A stretch of 64,000 nt of DNA from Betaproteobacteria bacterium SCN2 (GTDB lineage: Bacteria; Pseudomonadota; Gammaproteobacteria; Burkholderiales; Thiobacillaceae), in NCBI GenBank assembly GCA_008923285.1, contig WBSG01000011.1, positions 32,350 to 96,349 of the forward strand. The letters run 5' to 3'. A program made the translations under genes and the position numbers. Of the stretch, positions 1 to 9,516 are shown one piece after another. Numbering within the stretch: position 1 is the stretch's first letter; every line of letters starts with the position of its first letter. Below the pieces are notes generated by a model. It was not told the DNA's origin. It searched no databases and saw only the letters and a list, made by a program, of their open reading frames with translations.

Positions 1-21
1 GTTTTTGCCTGAAAGGCCGGC

Positions 22-459
22 ATGAGTTTGGGCACGGTGCTCGCCTTCGACTACGGCGTAAAGCGCACCGGGGTAGCATCGGGCGAACTCGAAATCGGCG
101 TGGCCCACCCTCTCGTCACCCTCCACGCCGAAACGCGCGCCGCGCGCCTTGCCGCCATCGACCGGCTGGTGGCGGAATGGCAGCCCGGCCTGCTGGTGGT
201 CGGCCTGCCGCTGCATCCGGACGGCGTCGAGCACGAACTGACTCGCGCCGCGCGCAACTTTGCCGCCGAGCTGGAAGATCGCTACAAATTGCCGGTTTTC
301 CTGCACGATGAGCGCTATTCAAGCACATCTGCGGCAGAAGCATGCCGCAGTGCACAACACGGCGGTAACCGGAACGTGGCAAAATCACGCACTTCCCTCG
401 ACGCACTCGCTGCGCAAATCATTCTGCAAGGGTTTTTCGATGAACGCGCCACTGCTTGA
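22..459 (+). CDS. ruvX: RuvX/YqgF-family Holliday junction resolvase-like nuclease
   Basis: This 145-residue protein has the RNase H-like YqgF fold, known for pre-16S rRNA 5' maturation and proposed as an alternative Holliday junction resolvase. The N-terminal LAFDYGVKRTGVA stretch carries the first catalytic aspartate. VVGLPLHPDG, LHDERYSS and the C-terminal SLDALAAQIIL supply the remaining conserved acidic and basic positions. Length is normal for the family. The ATG at 22 begins the conserved domain directly. The last 20 bp overlap pyrR, so both are probably translated from one transcript with the pyrimidine genes downstream, an arrangement common in betaproteobacteria and pseudomonads. 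Confidence 0.93.
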   Translation: MSLGTVLAFDYGVKRTGVASGELEIGVAHPLVTLHAETRAARLAAIDRLVAEWQPGLLVVGLPLHPDGVEHELTRAARNFAAELEDRYKLPVFLHDERYSSTSAAEACRSAQHGGNRNVAKSRTSLDALAAQIILQGFFDERATA

Positions 460-934
460 CGTTGCCGCCCTGCTCGACCGACTGGCCGAACAGATCCGCC
501 CCACCCTCACCCCCGACACCGCACTCGTCGGCATCCACACCGGCGGCGCCTGGGTGGCCGAGGAGTTGCACCGGCGGCTCAAGCCGGTGCTGCCGCTGGG
601 CACCCTGGACATTTCCTTCTATCGCGACGACTTCTCGCGCATCGGCCTGCACCCCGAGGTCAAGCCTTCCGCCATCCCCTTCGTGGTCGAGGACCAGTCC
701 ATCCTGCTGATCGACGACGTGCTGCACACCGGCCGCACCGTGCGCGCGGCCATGAACGAGTTGTTCGACTACGGCCGCCCCAGTTCCATCCGCCTTGCCG
801 TGCTGGTCGACCGCGGCGGCCACGAACTGCCGGTCCGCCCGGATTTTTGCGGCATGACACTGGCAATCGAGCCGCAACAGAACGTACAATTGCGTCGCAA
901 TGAACAAGGCCTCCTCACGCTGACCGTCGTCTGA
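440..934 (+). CDS. pyrR: PyrR bifunctional protein (pyr operon regulator / uracil phosphoribosyltransferase-like)
   Basis: This 164-residue type I phosphoribosyltransferase has the PRPP-binding loop [18 protein letters not shown] near residue 90. The N-terminal substrate loop reads [14 protein letters not shown], where classical PyrR has GIxxRG. In Gram-positives PyrR binds pyr mRNA; in proteobacteria its role is less clear. I chose the ATG at 440 because homology begins there, although the frame stays open upstream inside ruvX. It overlaps ruvX by 20 bp and pyrB by one base (TGATG), so translational coupling is likely. No PyrR-binding attenuator was recognised between the overlapping genes. 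Confidence 0.9.
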   Translation: MNAPLLDVAALLDRLAEQIRPTLTPDTALVGIHTGGAWVAEELHRRLKPVLPLGTLDISFYRDDFSRIGLHPEVKPSAIPFVVEDQSILLIDDVLHTGRTVRAAMNELFDYGRPSSIRLAVLVDRGGHELPVRPDFCGMTLAIEPQQNVQLRRNEQGLLTLTVV

Positions 935-1890
935 TGCCGGACAACCCGCAACTCACTCCCGACGGCAAACTCAAGCACCTGCTGACGCTGGACGGCCTGC
1001 CTGCCGGCATTCTCACCCAGATCCTCGACACCGCCGAAACCTTCATGGGCGTCGGCGAGCGCGACGTCAAGAAGGTGCCGCTGCTGCGCGGCAAGGCCAT
1101 CTTCAACCTGTTCTTCGAACCGTCCACGCGCACCCGCACCACCTTCGACATCGCCGCCAAGCGCCTGTCGGCCGACGTCGTCACCCTGAATATCGCCGCC
1201 TCTTCGCAGTCCAAGGGCGAGACCGTGCTCGACACCGTGGCCAACCTCACCGCCATGCACGCCGACATGTTCATCGTGCGCCATTCGCAGTCGGGTGCCG
1301 CGCATTTCATCGCGCGCCACGTCGCGCCGCACATCGCCGTGGTCAACGCCGGCGACGGCCGCCACGCCCACCCCACCCAGGGCCTGCTCGACGTCTTCAC
1401 CATCCGCCGTTACAAGGGCGCGTTCCACAACCTGCGCGTGGCCATCGTCGGCGATGTCCTGCATTCGCGCGTGGCGCGCTCGCAGATCCACGCGCTCACC
1501 ACCCTGGGCGTGCCGGAAGTGCGCGTGATCGCACCGCGCACCCTGCTGCCCAGCCACGTCGAGCAGATGGGCGTGCACGTATTCCACGACATGAAGGCCG
1601 GCCTGAAGGACGTCGACGTGGTCATCATGCTGCGCCTGCAGAACGAGCGCATGAAAGGCGCCCTGCTGCCCTCGGCGCAGGAATACTTCAAGCAGTTCGG
1701 ACTCACCCCCGAAAAGCTTGCGCAGGCGAAACCGGATGCCATCGTCATGCACCCCGGGCCGATGAACCGCGGGGTGGAAATCGACTCCGAAGTGGCCGAC
1801 GGCGCACAGTCGGTGATCCTGCCGCAGGTCACCTACGGCATCGCCGTGCGCATGGCGGTCATGTCGATGCTGATGGGGTCGACGACATGA
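934..1890 (+). CDS. pyrB: Aspartate carbamoyltransferase catalytic subunit
   Basis: PyrB condenses carbamoyl phosphate and aspartate in the committed step of UMP synthesis. The 318 residues include the carbamoyl-phosphate motif [13 protein letters not shown] (about residues 60-72), HPTQGLLDV in the middle, and the aspartate-binding [13 protein letters not shown] near the C-terminus. The start overlaps the pyrR stop and the stop overlaps the pyrC' start (ATGA). No pyrI regulatory gene is present. The next gene is a metal-site-deficient dihydroorotase, the pattern of the Pseudomonas-type dodecameric ATCase, in which PyrB requires PyrC' for assembly. Confidence 0.97.
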   Translation: MPDNPQLTPDGKLKHLLTLDGLPAGILTQILDTAETFMGVGERDVKKVPLLRGKAIFNLFFEPSTRTRTTFDIAAKRLSADVVTLNIAASSQSKGETVLDTVANLTAMHADMFIVRHSQSGAAHFIARHVAPHIAVVNAGDGRHAHPTQGLLDVFTIRRYKGAFHNLRVAIVGDVLHSRVARSQIHALTTLGVPEVRVIAPRTLLPSHVEQMGVHVFHDMKAGLKDVDVVIMLRLQNERMKGALLPSAQEYFKQFGLTPEKLAQAKPDAIVMHPGPMNRGVEIDSEVADGAQSVILPQVTYGIAVRMAVMSMLMGSTT

Positions 1891-3164
1891 AGATCCATAT
1901 CAGGAACGGCCGCCTCATCGATCCCGCCAACGGCATCGACCAGCCGGCCGATGTGTTCGTCGTCGCCGGCAAGATCGCCGCCATCGGCGCCGCACCGGCG
2001 GGCTTCCACGCCAACAAGACCATCGATGCCAAGAATTGCATCGTGTGTCCCGGCCTAGTAGACCTCTCCGTGCGCCTGCGCGAGCCCGGCCTGGAATACA
2101 AGGCCACCCTGGAATCGGAGATGCTCGCCGCGGCAAGCGGCGGCGTTACCTCGCTCGCCCTGCCGCCCGATACCGATCCGCCGCTCGACGAGCCGGGCCT
2201 GGTGGAAATGCTCAAGTTCCGCGCCAGGAACCTGCCCGGCCCGCGCGTCTATCCGGTCGGCGCGCTCACGCAGAAACTCAAGGGCGAAGCCCTTACTGAA
2301 ATGGCCGAACTGGCCGAAGCCGGCTGCATCGCCTTCTCGCACGCCGACGCGCCGTTTGCCGACACCAAGATCCTGCTGCATGCGCTCGACTATGCCGCCA
2401 CCTTCGATTTCCCGGTGTGGCTGCGCCCGCAGGATGCCTGGCTGGCTGGCGGCGGCGTCGCGCACGACGGCCCGGTCGCTTCGCGCCTGGGCCTGCCGGG
2501 CATACCCGCGCTGGCCGAAACCGTGGCCCTCGCCACCATCCTGGCGCTGGCGCGCGAGTCCGGCGTGCGCCTGCACCTTGCCCGACTGTCCACGCGCGAA
2601 GGCGTGGAGATGGTGCGGCAGGCCAAGGCACAGGGCATCAAGGTGACCTGCGACGTGTCCGCCAACCACCTGCACCTGTCGGAAATGGACCTCACCCGCT
2701 TCGACAGCAACCTGCACTTCCTGCCGCCGGCCAGAAGCCAGCGCGACCGGGAGGCACTGGTCGCCGGCCTCAAGGACGGCACCATCGATGCCATCTGCTC
2801 CGACCACGCGCCGGTGGACGACAACGAAAAGCAGCTGCCCTTCGGCGAGGCCTCGCCCGGCGCTTCCGGTGTCGAGCTGCTGCTGCCGCTGACGCTGAAG
2901 TGGGCCGCCGAGAATCAGGTGCCGCTCGCCCAGGCGCTGGCCTGCGTCACACGCAAGCCCGCGCAAATCCTCGGCGTCGCCCATGGCCATCTTGGCGTCG
3001 GGGCCAATGCGGACCTCTGCGTGTTCGACCCCGAAGCACGCTTCACCGTCACGACGAAATCGCTCAAGAGCCAGGGCAACAACACGCCCTTCCTCGGCTA
3101 TGAACTGCCCGGTGTGGTAAAAACCACCATCATCGACGGCCATCTGGACTTCGAACGCCCATAG
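1887..3164 (+). CDS. pyrC: Dihydroorotase-like PyrC' subunit, probably catalytically inactive
   Basis: This 425-residue protein has the amidohydrolase (type I dihydroorotase) fold and is translationally coupled to pyrB. Active dihydroorotases carry an HxH zinc motif after PGxVD; here residues 59-65 read D-L-S-V-R-L-R, so both histidines are gone. The usual histidine of the HVST motif is also missing (ARLSTREG). The later ICSDHAPV aspartate motif is retained. This matches the Pseudomonas PyrC' (PyrX) class of noncatalytic dihydroorotase homologues that hold PyrB in its active assembly. If so, an active PyrC must be encoded elsewhere. The symbol is used in that sense. Confidence 0.88.
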   Translation: MKIHIRNGRLIDPANGIDQPADVFVVAGKIAAIGAAPAGFHANKTIDAKNCIVCPGLVDLSVRLREPGLEYKATLESEMLAAASGGVTSLALPPDTDPPLDEPGLVEMLKFRARNLPGPRVYPVGALTQKLKGEALTEMAELAEAGCIAFSHADAPFADTKILLHALDYAATFDFPVWLRPQDAWLAGGGVAHDGPVASRLGLPGIPALAETVALATILALARESGVRLHLARLSTREGVEMVRQAKAQGIKVTCDVSANHLHLSEMDLTRFDSNLHFLPPARSQRDREALVAGLKDGTIDAICSDHAPVDDNEKQLPFGEASPGASGVELLLPLTLKWAAENQVPLAQALACVTRKPAQILGVAHGHLGVGANADLCVFDPEARFTVTTKSLKSQGNNTPFLGYELPGVVKTTIIDGHLDFERP

Positions 3165-3231
3165 GCCGCGCCGTCCCGCTGCGAGGCGTGGCGGAATCGC
3201 GTAAAATGCGGTTTTGCAAGCAGTTTTTGCC

Positions 3232-6200
3232 ATGCCCCGCCTGCGCGAGATCCCTTACAACTACACCTCCTTCTCCGACCGCGAGATCGTCATCCGCCTG
3301 CTGGGCGAAGAAGCGTGGGCGACGCTCAATACCCTCAGAAGCGAACGCAAGACCGGGCGCTCGGCGCGCATGCTGTTCGAGGTGCTGGGCGACATCTGGG
3401 TGGTGGAGCGCAACCCGTACCTGCAGGACGACCTGCTCGACAACCCGCGCCGGCGCACGGCGCTGATCGAGGCGCTGAACCACCGTCTGAACGAGATCGA
3501 GAGCCGCCGCCAGGGCAACGAGCCGGTGGCCAGCCTGCTTGCCGCCGCGCACAAGGCGGTCGGCAAATTCGCCAGCCAGTTCGAGCGTATCGCCGAGCTG
3601 CGCCGCCATACCCTGCGCGCGCTGTCGCGCGTCACGCGCAAGGACAACATCCGCTTCGACGGCCTCTCGCGCGTATCGCACGTCACCGACGCCACCGACT
3701 GGCGCGTCGAATATCCCTTCGTGGTGCTGACCCCCGACACCGAAGCCGAGATCGCCGACCTCGTCGCCGGCTGCATCGAACTGGGCCTCACCGTGATCCC
3801 GCGCGGCGGCGGCACCGGCTACACCGGCGGCGCAATTCCGCTCACGCCGCACTCCGCGGTGATCAACACCGAAAAGCTGGAGAACCTGTCCGGCATCGAG
3901 ATGCTGCGCCTGCCGGGCATGGACAGGGAAGTCGCCACCATCCACTGCGGCGCCGGCGTGGTCACCCGCCGCGTGATGGATGCCGCGGAAAACGCCGGCC
4001 TCGCCTTCGCCGTCGACCCGACCTCGGCCGACGCCTCCACCATCGGCGGCAACGTCGCCATGAACGCCGGCGGCAAGAAGGCGGTGCTGTGGGGCACGGC
4101 GCTGGATAATCTCGTCTCCTGGAAAATGGTGACGCCGGACGCCAACTGGCTGGAAGTCACGCGACTCGACCACAATCTCGGCAAGATTCACGATGCCGAA
4201 CTGGCGCGTTTCGAGATCCGCCGCTACAGCCGCGAGTCCGGGCGCGAGATCGGCACCCAGCGGATTCTGGAAATCCCCGGCGAGCATTTCCGCAAGGTCG
4301 GCCTCGGCAAGGACGTCACCGACAAGTTCCTCTCCGGCCTGCCCGGCATCCAGAAGGAAGGCTGCGACGGCCTCATCACCTCGGCGCGCTTCGTGCTGCA
4401 CCGCCTGCCCGCGCACACCCGCACCGTGTGCCTGGAATTCTTCGGCCAGGTGCGCGAGGCGGTGCCGGCCATCGTCGAGGTCAAGGATTTTCTCGACGCG
4501 CACCCCGCCGCCATCCTGGCCGGGCTGGAGCACCTCGATGCGCGCTACCTCAAGGCCGTCGGCTACGCCACCAAGGCAAGTCGCAACCAGCGGCCGACCA
4601 TGGTGCTGCTCGCCGACATCGTGTCCGACGACGAGAATGCGGCCATGGAGGCCGCCTCGCACATCGTGCGCCTGGCCAATGCGCGCCACGGTGAAGGCTT
4701 CATTGCGGTGACGCCCGAAACGCGCAAGAAATTCTGGCTCGACCGCGCCCGTACCGCCGCCATCGCCGCGCACACCAACGCCTTCAAGATCAACGAGGAC
4801 GTCGTCATCCCGCTGCCGCGCCTGGCCGATTATTCCGACGGCGTCGAGCGCATCAACATCGAACTGTCGATTTCGAACAAGCTCGCCCTACTGGACCGCC
4901 TGAACGAATTCTTCCAGGGCAATCTGCCGCTGTTCGAGGACGAGGACACGGTGGCCGATGCCGCCATGACCGAAGACCGCCGCGAGCGCGCCTTCGTCCT
5001 GCTGGACAAGGTACGCGCCCGCTGGCAGTGGCTGCTCGACAACCTCGACGCGCCGCCCTCGAGCGCGGAACTGGCCATCGCCAGCACCGACCTGGTGTCC
5101 GCCAGCGCCCACGGCAGCGTGTTCCACGCCCTGCAGGACCACACCCTGCGCGTGTCCTGGAAGCGTGAAGTGCGCAAGCCGCTGCAGGAAATCTTCGTCG
5201 GCCGCGAATACCAGCATGTGCTCACCGAGTGCGAGAAAATCCACAAGGCCGTGCTGAAGTCGCGCGTGTTCGTGGCCCTCCACATGCACGCCGGCGACGG
5301 CAACGTGCACACCAACATTCCGGTCAACTCCGACGACTACGCCATGCTGCAGGCCGCCAACGCCGCGGTCGCGCGCATCATGCGCCTGGCCGAGGATCTC
5401 GGCGGCGTGATTTCCGGCGAGCACGGCATCGGCCTCACCAAGCTGGAGTTCCTCTCGCCCGACGCCATCGAGACCTTTGCCGCCTACAAGCGCCAGGTCG
5501 ATCCGGAAGGCCATTTCAACCGTGGCAAGCTGCTCGAGGGCGCCGACCTGCGCAATGCCTACACGCCGTCGTTCTCGCTGCTGGAGACCGAATCTCTGAT
5601 CATGGAGCAGTCGGAAATCGGCGCCATCGCCGATTCCATTGCCGACTGCCTGCGCTGCGGCAAATGCAAGCCGGTGTGCAACACCCACATCCCGCGCGCC
5701 AACCTGTTGTACAGCCCGCGCAACAAGATCCTCGCCACCTCGCTGCTGATCGAGGCCTTCCTCTACGAGGAACAGACGCGGCGCGGAGTGTCGCTCGCGC
5801 ACTTCGACGAGTTCAACGACGTGGCCGACCACTGCACGGTATGCCACAAGTGCCTCAACCCCTGCCCGGTCGACATCGATTTCGGCGACGTATCCATCGC
5901 CATGCGCAACTTTCTGCGCAAGCAGGGCCAGAAGAAATTCAACCCGGGCTCGGCCGCCTCGATGTTCTTCTTGAACAGCAAGGATGCCAGCGTCATCAAG
6001 ATCGTGCGCAAAACCATGATCGAATGGGGCTATGCCGGCCAGCGCGTCGGCCACGCACTGGGCAAGCGACTCGGGCTCATCCAGCGCCAGACCCGGCAGC
6101 CGCCCGCCACCACCGGCAAGGCCTCGATTCCGGCGCAGGTCATCCATTTCATCAACAAGCCCATGCCGGGCGGCCTGCCGAAGAAGACCTCGCGCGCACT

Positions 6201-7050
6201 GCTGGGCCTGGAAGACCCGCGCATCGTGCCGGTGATCCGCGACCCCGCCAAGCTCTCCGAAGACTCCGACGCGGTGTTCTATTTCCCCGGCTGCGGCTCC
6301 GAGCGCCTGTTCTCGCAAGTGGGCCTTGCCACCCAGGCCATGCTGTTCGAACTCGGCGTGCAGACCGTGCTGCCGCCCGGCTACCTGTGCTGCGGCTATC
6401 CGCAGACCTCGGCCGGGCGCGCCGACCTCGGCGATGCCATCACCACCGACAACCGCGTGCTGTTCCACCGCGTGGCCAATACGCTCAACTACCTCGACAT
6501 CAGAACCGTGATCGTGTCCTGCGGCACCTGCATGGATCAGCTGCTGAAGTACCAGTTCGACAAGATCTTCCCCGGCTGCCGCCTGCTCGACATCCACGAA
6601 TACCTGATGGAAAAGGGCGTCAAGCTGGACGGCGTGGAGGGCGTCAAGTACATGTACCACGATCCCTGCCACACGCCGATGAAGACGCACAACCCGATCA
6701 AGGTGGCGAACGCGCTCATGGGCCAGGACGTGAAACTGTCCGATCGCTGCTGCGGCGAGTCCGGCACCCTCGCCGTCACCCGCCCCGACATTTCCACCCA
6801 GATACGCTTCCGCAAGCAGGAGGAAATCGAACGCGACAAGGCCGAGTTGCTCGACAACGGCGCAGTCGAAGTGAAGATGCTGACTTCCTGCCCTTCGTGC
6901 CTGCAGGGGCTATCCCGCTATGGCCAGGATACCGGTGTCGAACCGGATTACATCGTGGTCGAAATGGCGCGGAAACTTCTGGGCGAGGACTGGATGGCCG
7001 ATTATGTCGCCCGGGCCAACAACGGCGGCATCGAGCGAGTCTTGCTTTGA
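3232..7050 (+). CDS. Large FAD-binding oxidoreductase / Fe-S dehydrogenase fusion (DUF3683 type)
   Basis: About 1272 residues. In order: an N-terminal region resembling DUF3683 (1-190); a PCMH-type FAD domain with [16 protein letters not shown] and [22 protein letters not shown] (about 190-370); a FAD-oxidase C-terminal domain with [12 protein letters not shown] and [13 protein letters not shown] (about 560-760); a double 4Fe-4S region with [11 protein letters not shown] and [12 protein letters not shown] (about 805-890); and two CCG heterodisulfide-reductase-like repeats, GCGSERLF and DPCHTP...RCCGESGT. The layout equals a D-lactate/glycolate dehydrogenase fused to its Fe-S partner. The substrate cannot be told from sequence. 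I prefer the ATG at 3232 over the TTG at 3214. An AT-rich TAAAAT box precedes it. Confidence 0.88.
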   Translation: MPRLREIPYNYTSFSDREIVIRLLGEEAWATLNTLRSERKTGRSARMLFEVLGDIWVVERNPYLQDDLLDNPRRRTALIEALNHRLNEIESRRQGNEPVASLLAAAHKAVGKFASQFERIAELRRHTLRALSRVTRKDNIRFDGLSRVSHVTDATDWRVEYPFVVLTPDTEAEIADLVAGCIELGLTVIPRGGGTGYTGGAIPLTPHSAVINTEKLENLSGIEMLRLPGMDREVATIHCGAGVVTRRVMDAAENAGLAFAVDPTSADASTIGGNVAMNAGGKKAVLWGTALDNLVSWKMVTPDANWLEVTRLDHNLGKIHDAELARFEIRRYSRESGREIGTQRILEIPGEHFRKVGLGKDVTDKFLSGLPGIQKEGCDGLITSARFVLHRLPAHTRTVCLEFFGQVREAVPAIVEVKDFLDAHPAAILAGLEHLDARYLKAVGYATKASRNQRPTMVLLADIVSDDENAAMEAASHIVRLANARHGEGFIAVTPETRKKFWLDRARTAAIAAHTNAFKINEDVVIPLPRLADYSDGVERINIELSISNKLALLDRLNEFFQGNLPLFEDEDTVADAAMTEDRRERAFVLLDKVRARWQWLLDNLDAPPSSAELAIASTDLVSASAHGSVFHALQDHTLRVSWKREVRKPLQEIFVGREYQHVLTECEKIHKAVLKSRVFVALHMHAGDGNVHTNIPVNSDDYAMLQAANAAVARIMRLAEDLGGVISGEHGIGLTKLEFLSPDAIETFAAYKRQVDPEGHFNRGKLLEGADLRNAYTPSFSLLETESLIMEQSEIGAIADSIADCLRCGKCKPVCNTHIPRANLLYSPRNKILATSLLIEAFLYEEQTRRGVSLAHFDEFNDVADHCTVCHKCLNPCPVDIDFGDVSIAMRNFLRKQGQKKFNPGSAASMFFLNSKDASVIKIVRKTMIEWGYAGQRVGHALGKRLGLIQRQTRQPPATTGKASIPAQVIHFINKPMPGGLPKKTSRALLGLEDPRIVPVIRDPAKLSEDSDAVFYFPGCGSERLFSQVGLATQAMLFELGVQTVLPPGYLCCGYPQTSAGRADLGDAITTDNRVLFHRVANTLNYLDIRTVIVSCGTCMDQLLKYQFDKIFPGCRLLDIHEYLMEKGVKLDGVEGVKYMYHDPCHTPMKTHNPIKVANALMGQDVKLSDRCCGESGTLAVTRPDISTQIRFRKQEEIERDKAELLDNGAVEVKMLTSCPSCLQGLSRYGQDTGVEPDYIVVEMARKLLGEDWMADYVARANNGGIERVLL

Positions 7051-7454
7051 GCTGCCCCCTCTGCGACGCGCCGGGCGGTGAAGTGCTCTGGCAGGACGAG
7101 TTCTGCCGCATCGTGCTGGCGGAGGACACGCCCGGATACCCAGGATTCTGTCGCGTCATTCTCAACCGCCACGCAAGGGAGATGACCGATCTCGACCGGC
7201 ATGAGTGCGACCGCCTGATGGCTGCAGTGTGGAAAGCCGAACAGGCGGTGCGCGACGTTCTGCACCCGGACAAGATCAATCTCGCCTCGCTCGGCAATGT
7301 CGTGCCGCACCTGCACTGGCACGTGGTGCCGCGTTTCCTGCACGACCCGCATTTCCCCAATCCCATTTGGGGCGAAGCCAGGCGCGCGGCGGCGCCGGCA
7401 CAACATCCGCATCCGGGCGAGGCCCTGCGCAAGGCATTGGGGCAGGCCGCATGA
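7047..7454 (+). CDS. HIT-family nucleotide hydrolase/transferase
   Basis: This 135-residue histidine triad protein has the active-site motif HLHWHVV (H88, H90, H92), preceded by [14 protein letters not shown] proteins hydrolyse or transfer nucleoside phosphoramidates and dinucleotides. An N-terminal CPLC pair (Cys3, Cys6) may bind zinc. The start appears to be a TTG overlapping the stop of the dehydrogenase gene; no ATG lies before the conserved CPLC. That overlap implies co-transcription and coupling with the upstream gene. The C-terminal tail is proline- and histidine-rich. Confidence 0.87.
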   Translation: MSCPLCDAPGGEVLWQDEFCRIVLAEDTPGYPGFCRVILNRHAREMTDLDRHECDRLMAAVWKAEQAVRDVLHPDKINLASLGNVVPHLHWHVVPRFLHDPHFPNPIWGEARRAAAPAQHPHPGEALRKALGQAA

Positions 7455-7500
7455 ATCCCCTGTCGCCCGCACTGCAGTCAAACGCTCGGCCACGGCTGGC

Positions 7501-9501
7501 ATGAGGCAGAACCAGCAACTCCCCCGCATCAGCATCAGCATCGTCGCGGGCTTCCTGATCGTGCTCGCCCTCATGATCAGCCTTGCCGTCGTCGGCCTGC
7601 GTTACATTTCCGAGGCCAATGCGCGGCTCAAGGACATCGTCGAGAACAACAATCTCAAGACGGCGCTCGCCACGGACATGCAGTCTGCACTGCGGGAGCG
7701 CGCCCTGAGCATGCATGCCATGTCGATACTGACCGACCCCTTCGACAAGGAGGCGGAGATGGAGCGTTTCTATGGCTATGGGTCGGTCTACCTGAGCGCT
7801 CGCGAACGCCTCGAACAGCTGCCCCTGAGCCGACAGGAGCGCGAGACGCTTTCGCGCATCAGTGCGTTGATGGGCGAATCCAACCCCGAAGTCCTGGCGG
7901 TGATGGAAATGGGCCTGGCGGGAAACGACCAGGAAATCTTCGACCGCATACGCAACAAGGCCTTGCCGAAGCAGCGAAAAATCGCCGATGAGGTCAGCGC
8001 CCTCATCCGCCTGCAACATGAGTTGACGGATGCCGCAATCAGGCGTGCGGATTCCTCTTATGCCGAAGTGCGCAGCCTGATGATCGCGCTCGGCTCAAGC
8101 GCGGTGCTGGTCGGCCTGCTGGTCACCTTCTACGTCAGCCGCCGCGCCGGCCTGCAGGCGAAGCAACTGACCACGCAGGCTCTGTACGACTCGCTGACCG
8201 GGCTCCCCAACCGCAGCCTGCTGCGTGACCGCATCGAACAGGCCATCGCCCATGCCCGCCGCAGCAATCGGCCTTTTTGCATTGCCATGATGGATCTCAA
8301 CCGCTTCAAGGAAGTCAACGACACGCTGGGGCACAATGTCGGCGACGAATTGCTGCGCGAGGTCAGCCGTCGCCTGAGGAAGATCATGCGCGCGGAGGAC
8401 ACCGTCGCCCGCATGGGGGGCGACGAATTCGTCCTCGTGCTGCAGGGGCTGGGGAAGGACGGCATTCCCGCCTTCGCCCGCAAGCTGCACTCCGCGCTGG
8501 AAACAGCCTTCTTCTGGGGCAGCCAGCGCATCGATATCAGCGCCAGTACCGGCATCGCGCTTTTCCCGAGCCACGCCGAGGACGCCAGCTCGCTCATCCG
8601 CTATGCCGACATCGCCATGTACATGGCCAAGCGCTCCGGCCGGGATTACGCACTCTACTCACCCGACCAGGAGCAGGTGAACCGCGACCGACTGTCGCTG
8701 AAAAGCCAGCTGCGCGAAGCGATCCAGTCCGGCCAGCTGACCCTGCACTATCAGCCCAAGATCGACCATCGCACCTGCCAGGTCACTGGCGTGGAGGCGC
8801 TCGCGCGCTGGAACCATCCGGAAAAGGGCATGCTGGCGCCGGACAGCTTCATTCCCCTGGCGGAAGAAGCCGGGCTGATCGAAGAAGTCACGCACTGGGT
8901 GCTCAAGACCGCCATCGCGCAGCTGGCCGCGTTGCATGCCGGCGGCCACCGCCTCACCATGGGCGTCAATCTTTCCGCGCGCAACCTGCACGAAATCGAA
9001 CTGCCTGGAACCGTCGCGACCCTGCTCGCGGCAAATGGCGTCGCGCCGCAATATCTGACGCTTGAAATCACCGAGAGCGCAGTCATGTTCAATCCGGCTG
9101 ACGCCGTTTCCATCCTGGGCAAGCTCGACCGCATGGGCGTCATTCTCGCGATCGATGATTTCGGTACCGGCTACTCCTCGCTGGCCCACCTCAGGCAGTT
9201 GCCGGTCGACGAGATCAAAATCGACAAGTCGTTCGTCATCGACATGGAACAAAACGAAAACGATGCCGTGATCGTGCGCTCGATCATCGATCTCGCCCAC
9301 AACCTCGGGCTCAAGGCTGTCGCGGAAGGCGTGGACACCAGGGACGCCTGGGACACTCTCACCATTCTCGGTTGCGACTGCTCGCAGGGCTATTACCTCT
9401 GCAAGCCGCTTCCGCAAGAAAGCCTGCTGTCGTGGCTCGATGACTCTGCCGCCTTGTCCATGGCCGCCCTGCAGCCTGCCCGTGGCGCGGCGAGTTCCTG
9501 A
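7501..9501 (+). CDS. Membrane-anchored GGDEF-EAL cyclic-di-GMP protein
   Basis: This 666-residue protein has an N-terminal membrane helix (about 10-32), a helical periplasmic segment rich in charged residues, and a second helix near residues 195-218. A GGDEF domain follows with intact RMGGDEFVL (about residue 306), then an EAL domain with GVEALARWNHPEKG (about 432), LEITESAV and DDFGTGYSSL. Both catalytic signatures look complete, so it could make or degrade c-di-GMP. The periplasmic part resembles a four-helix-bundle sensor with no recognisable ligand pocket. I chose the ATG at 7501 because it gives the expected membrane N-terminus. The gene lies 46 bp after the HIT gene. Confidence 0.9.
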   Translation: MRQNQQLPRISISIVAGFLIVLALMISLAVVGLRYISEANARLKDIVENNNLKTALATDMQSALRERALSMHAMSILTDPFDKEAEMERFYGYGSVYLSARERLEQLPLSRQERETLSRISALMGESNPEVLAVMEMGLAGNDQEIFDRIRNKALPKQRKIADEVSALIRLQHELTDAAIRRADSSYAEVRSLMIALGSSAVLVGLLVTFYVSRRAGLQAKQLTTQALYDSLTGLPNRSLLRDRIEQAIAHARRSNRPFCIAMMDLNRFKEVNDTLGHNVGDELLREVSRRLRKIMRAEDTVARMGGDEFVLVLQGLGKDGIPAFARKLHSALETAFFWGSQRIDISASTGIALFPSHAEDASSLIRYADIAMYMAKRSGRDYALYSPDQEQVNRDRLSLKSQLREAIQSGQLTLHYQPKIDHRTCQVTGVEALARWNHPEKGMLAPDSFIPLAEEAGLIEEVTHWVLKTAIAQLAALHAGGHRLTMGVNLSARNLHEIELPGTVATLLAANGVAPQYLTLEITESAVMFNPADAVSILGKLDRMGVILAIDDFGTGYSSLAHLRQLPVDEIKIDKSFVIDMEQNENDAVIVRSIIDLAHNLGLKAVAEGVDTRDAWDTLTILGCDCSQGYYLCKPLPQESLLSWLDDSAALSMAALQPARGAASS

Positions 9502-9516
9502 GTCGGCAACGGCGCC

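Noticed and set aside
1..12. Possible end of an upstream gene (frame 1 ends at TGA 10-12), perhaps yqgE
   Set aside because: Only three codons are visible, so nothing supports the identity.
769..1752. Long antisense open frames opposite pyrR/pyrB and similar long frames opposite other genes
   Set aside because: High GC produces long shadow frames; the His/Gly/Arg-rich translations match no family and oppose clearly conserved genes.
5229..7046. Long open frame running into the HIT gene from inside the dehydrogenase gene
   Set aside because: The upstream part is an out-of-frame shadow, rich in Arg/Pro/Ala; HIT homology starts only at 7047.
7451..7504. 17-codon ORF between the HIT and GGDEF-EAL genes
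   Set aside because: Too short, with no conserved feature; it only bridges two ATGA junctions.
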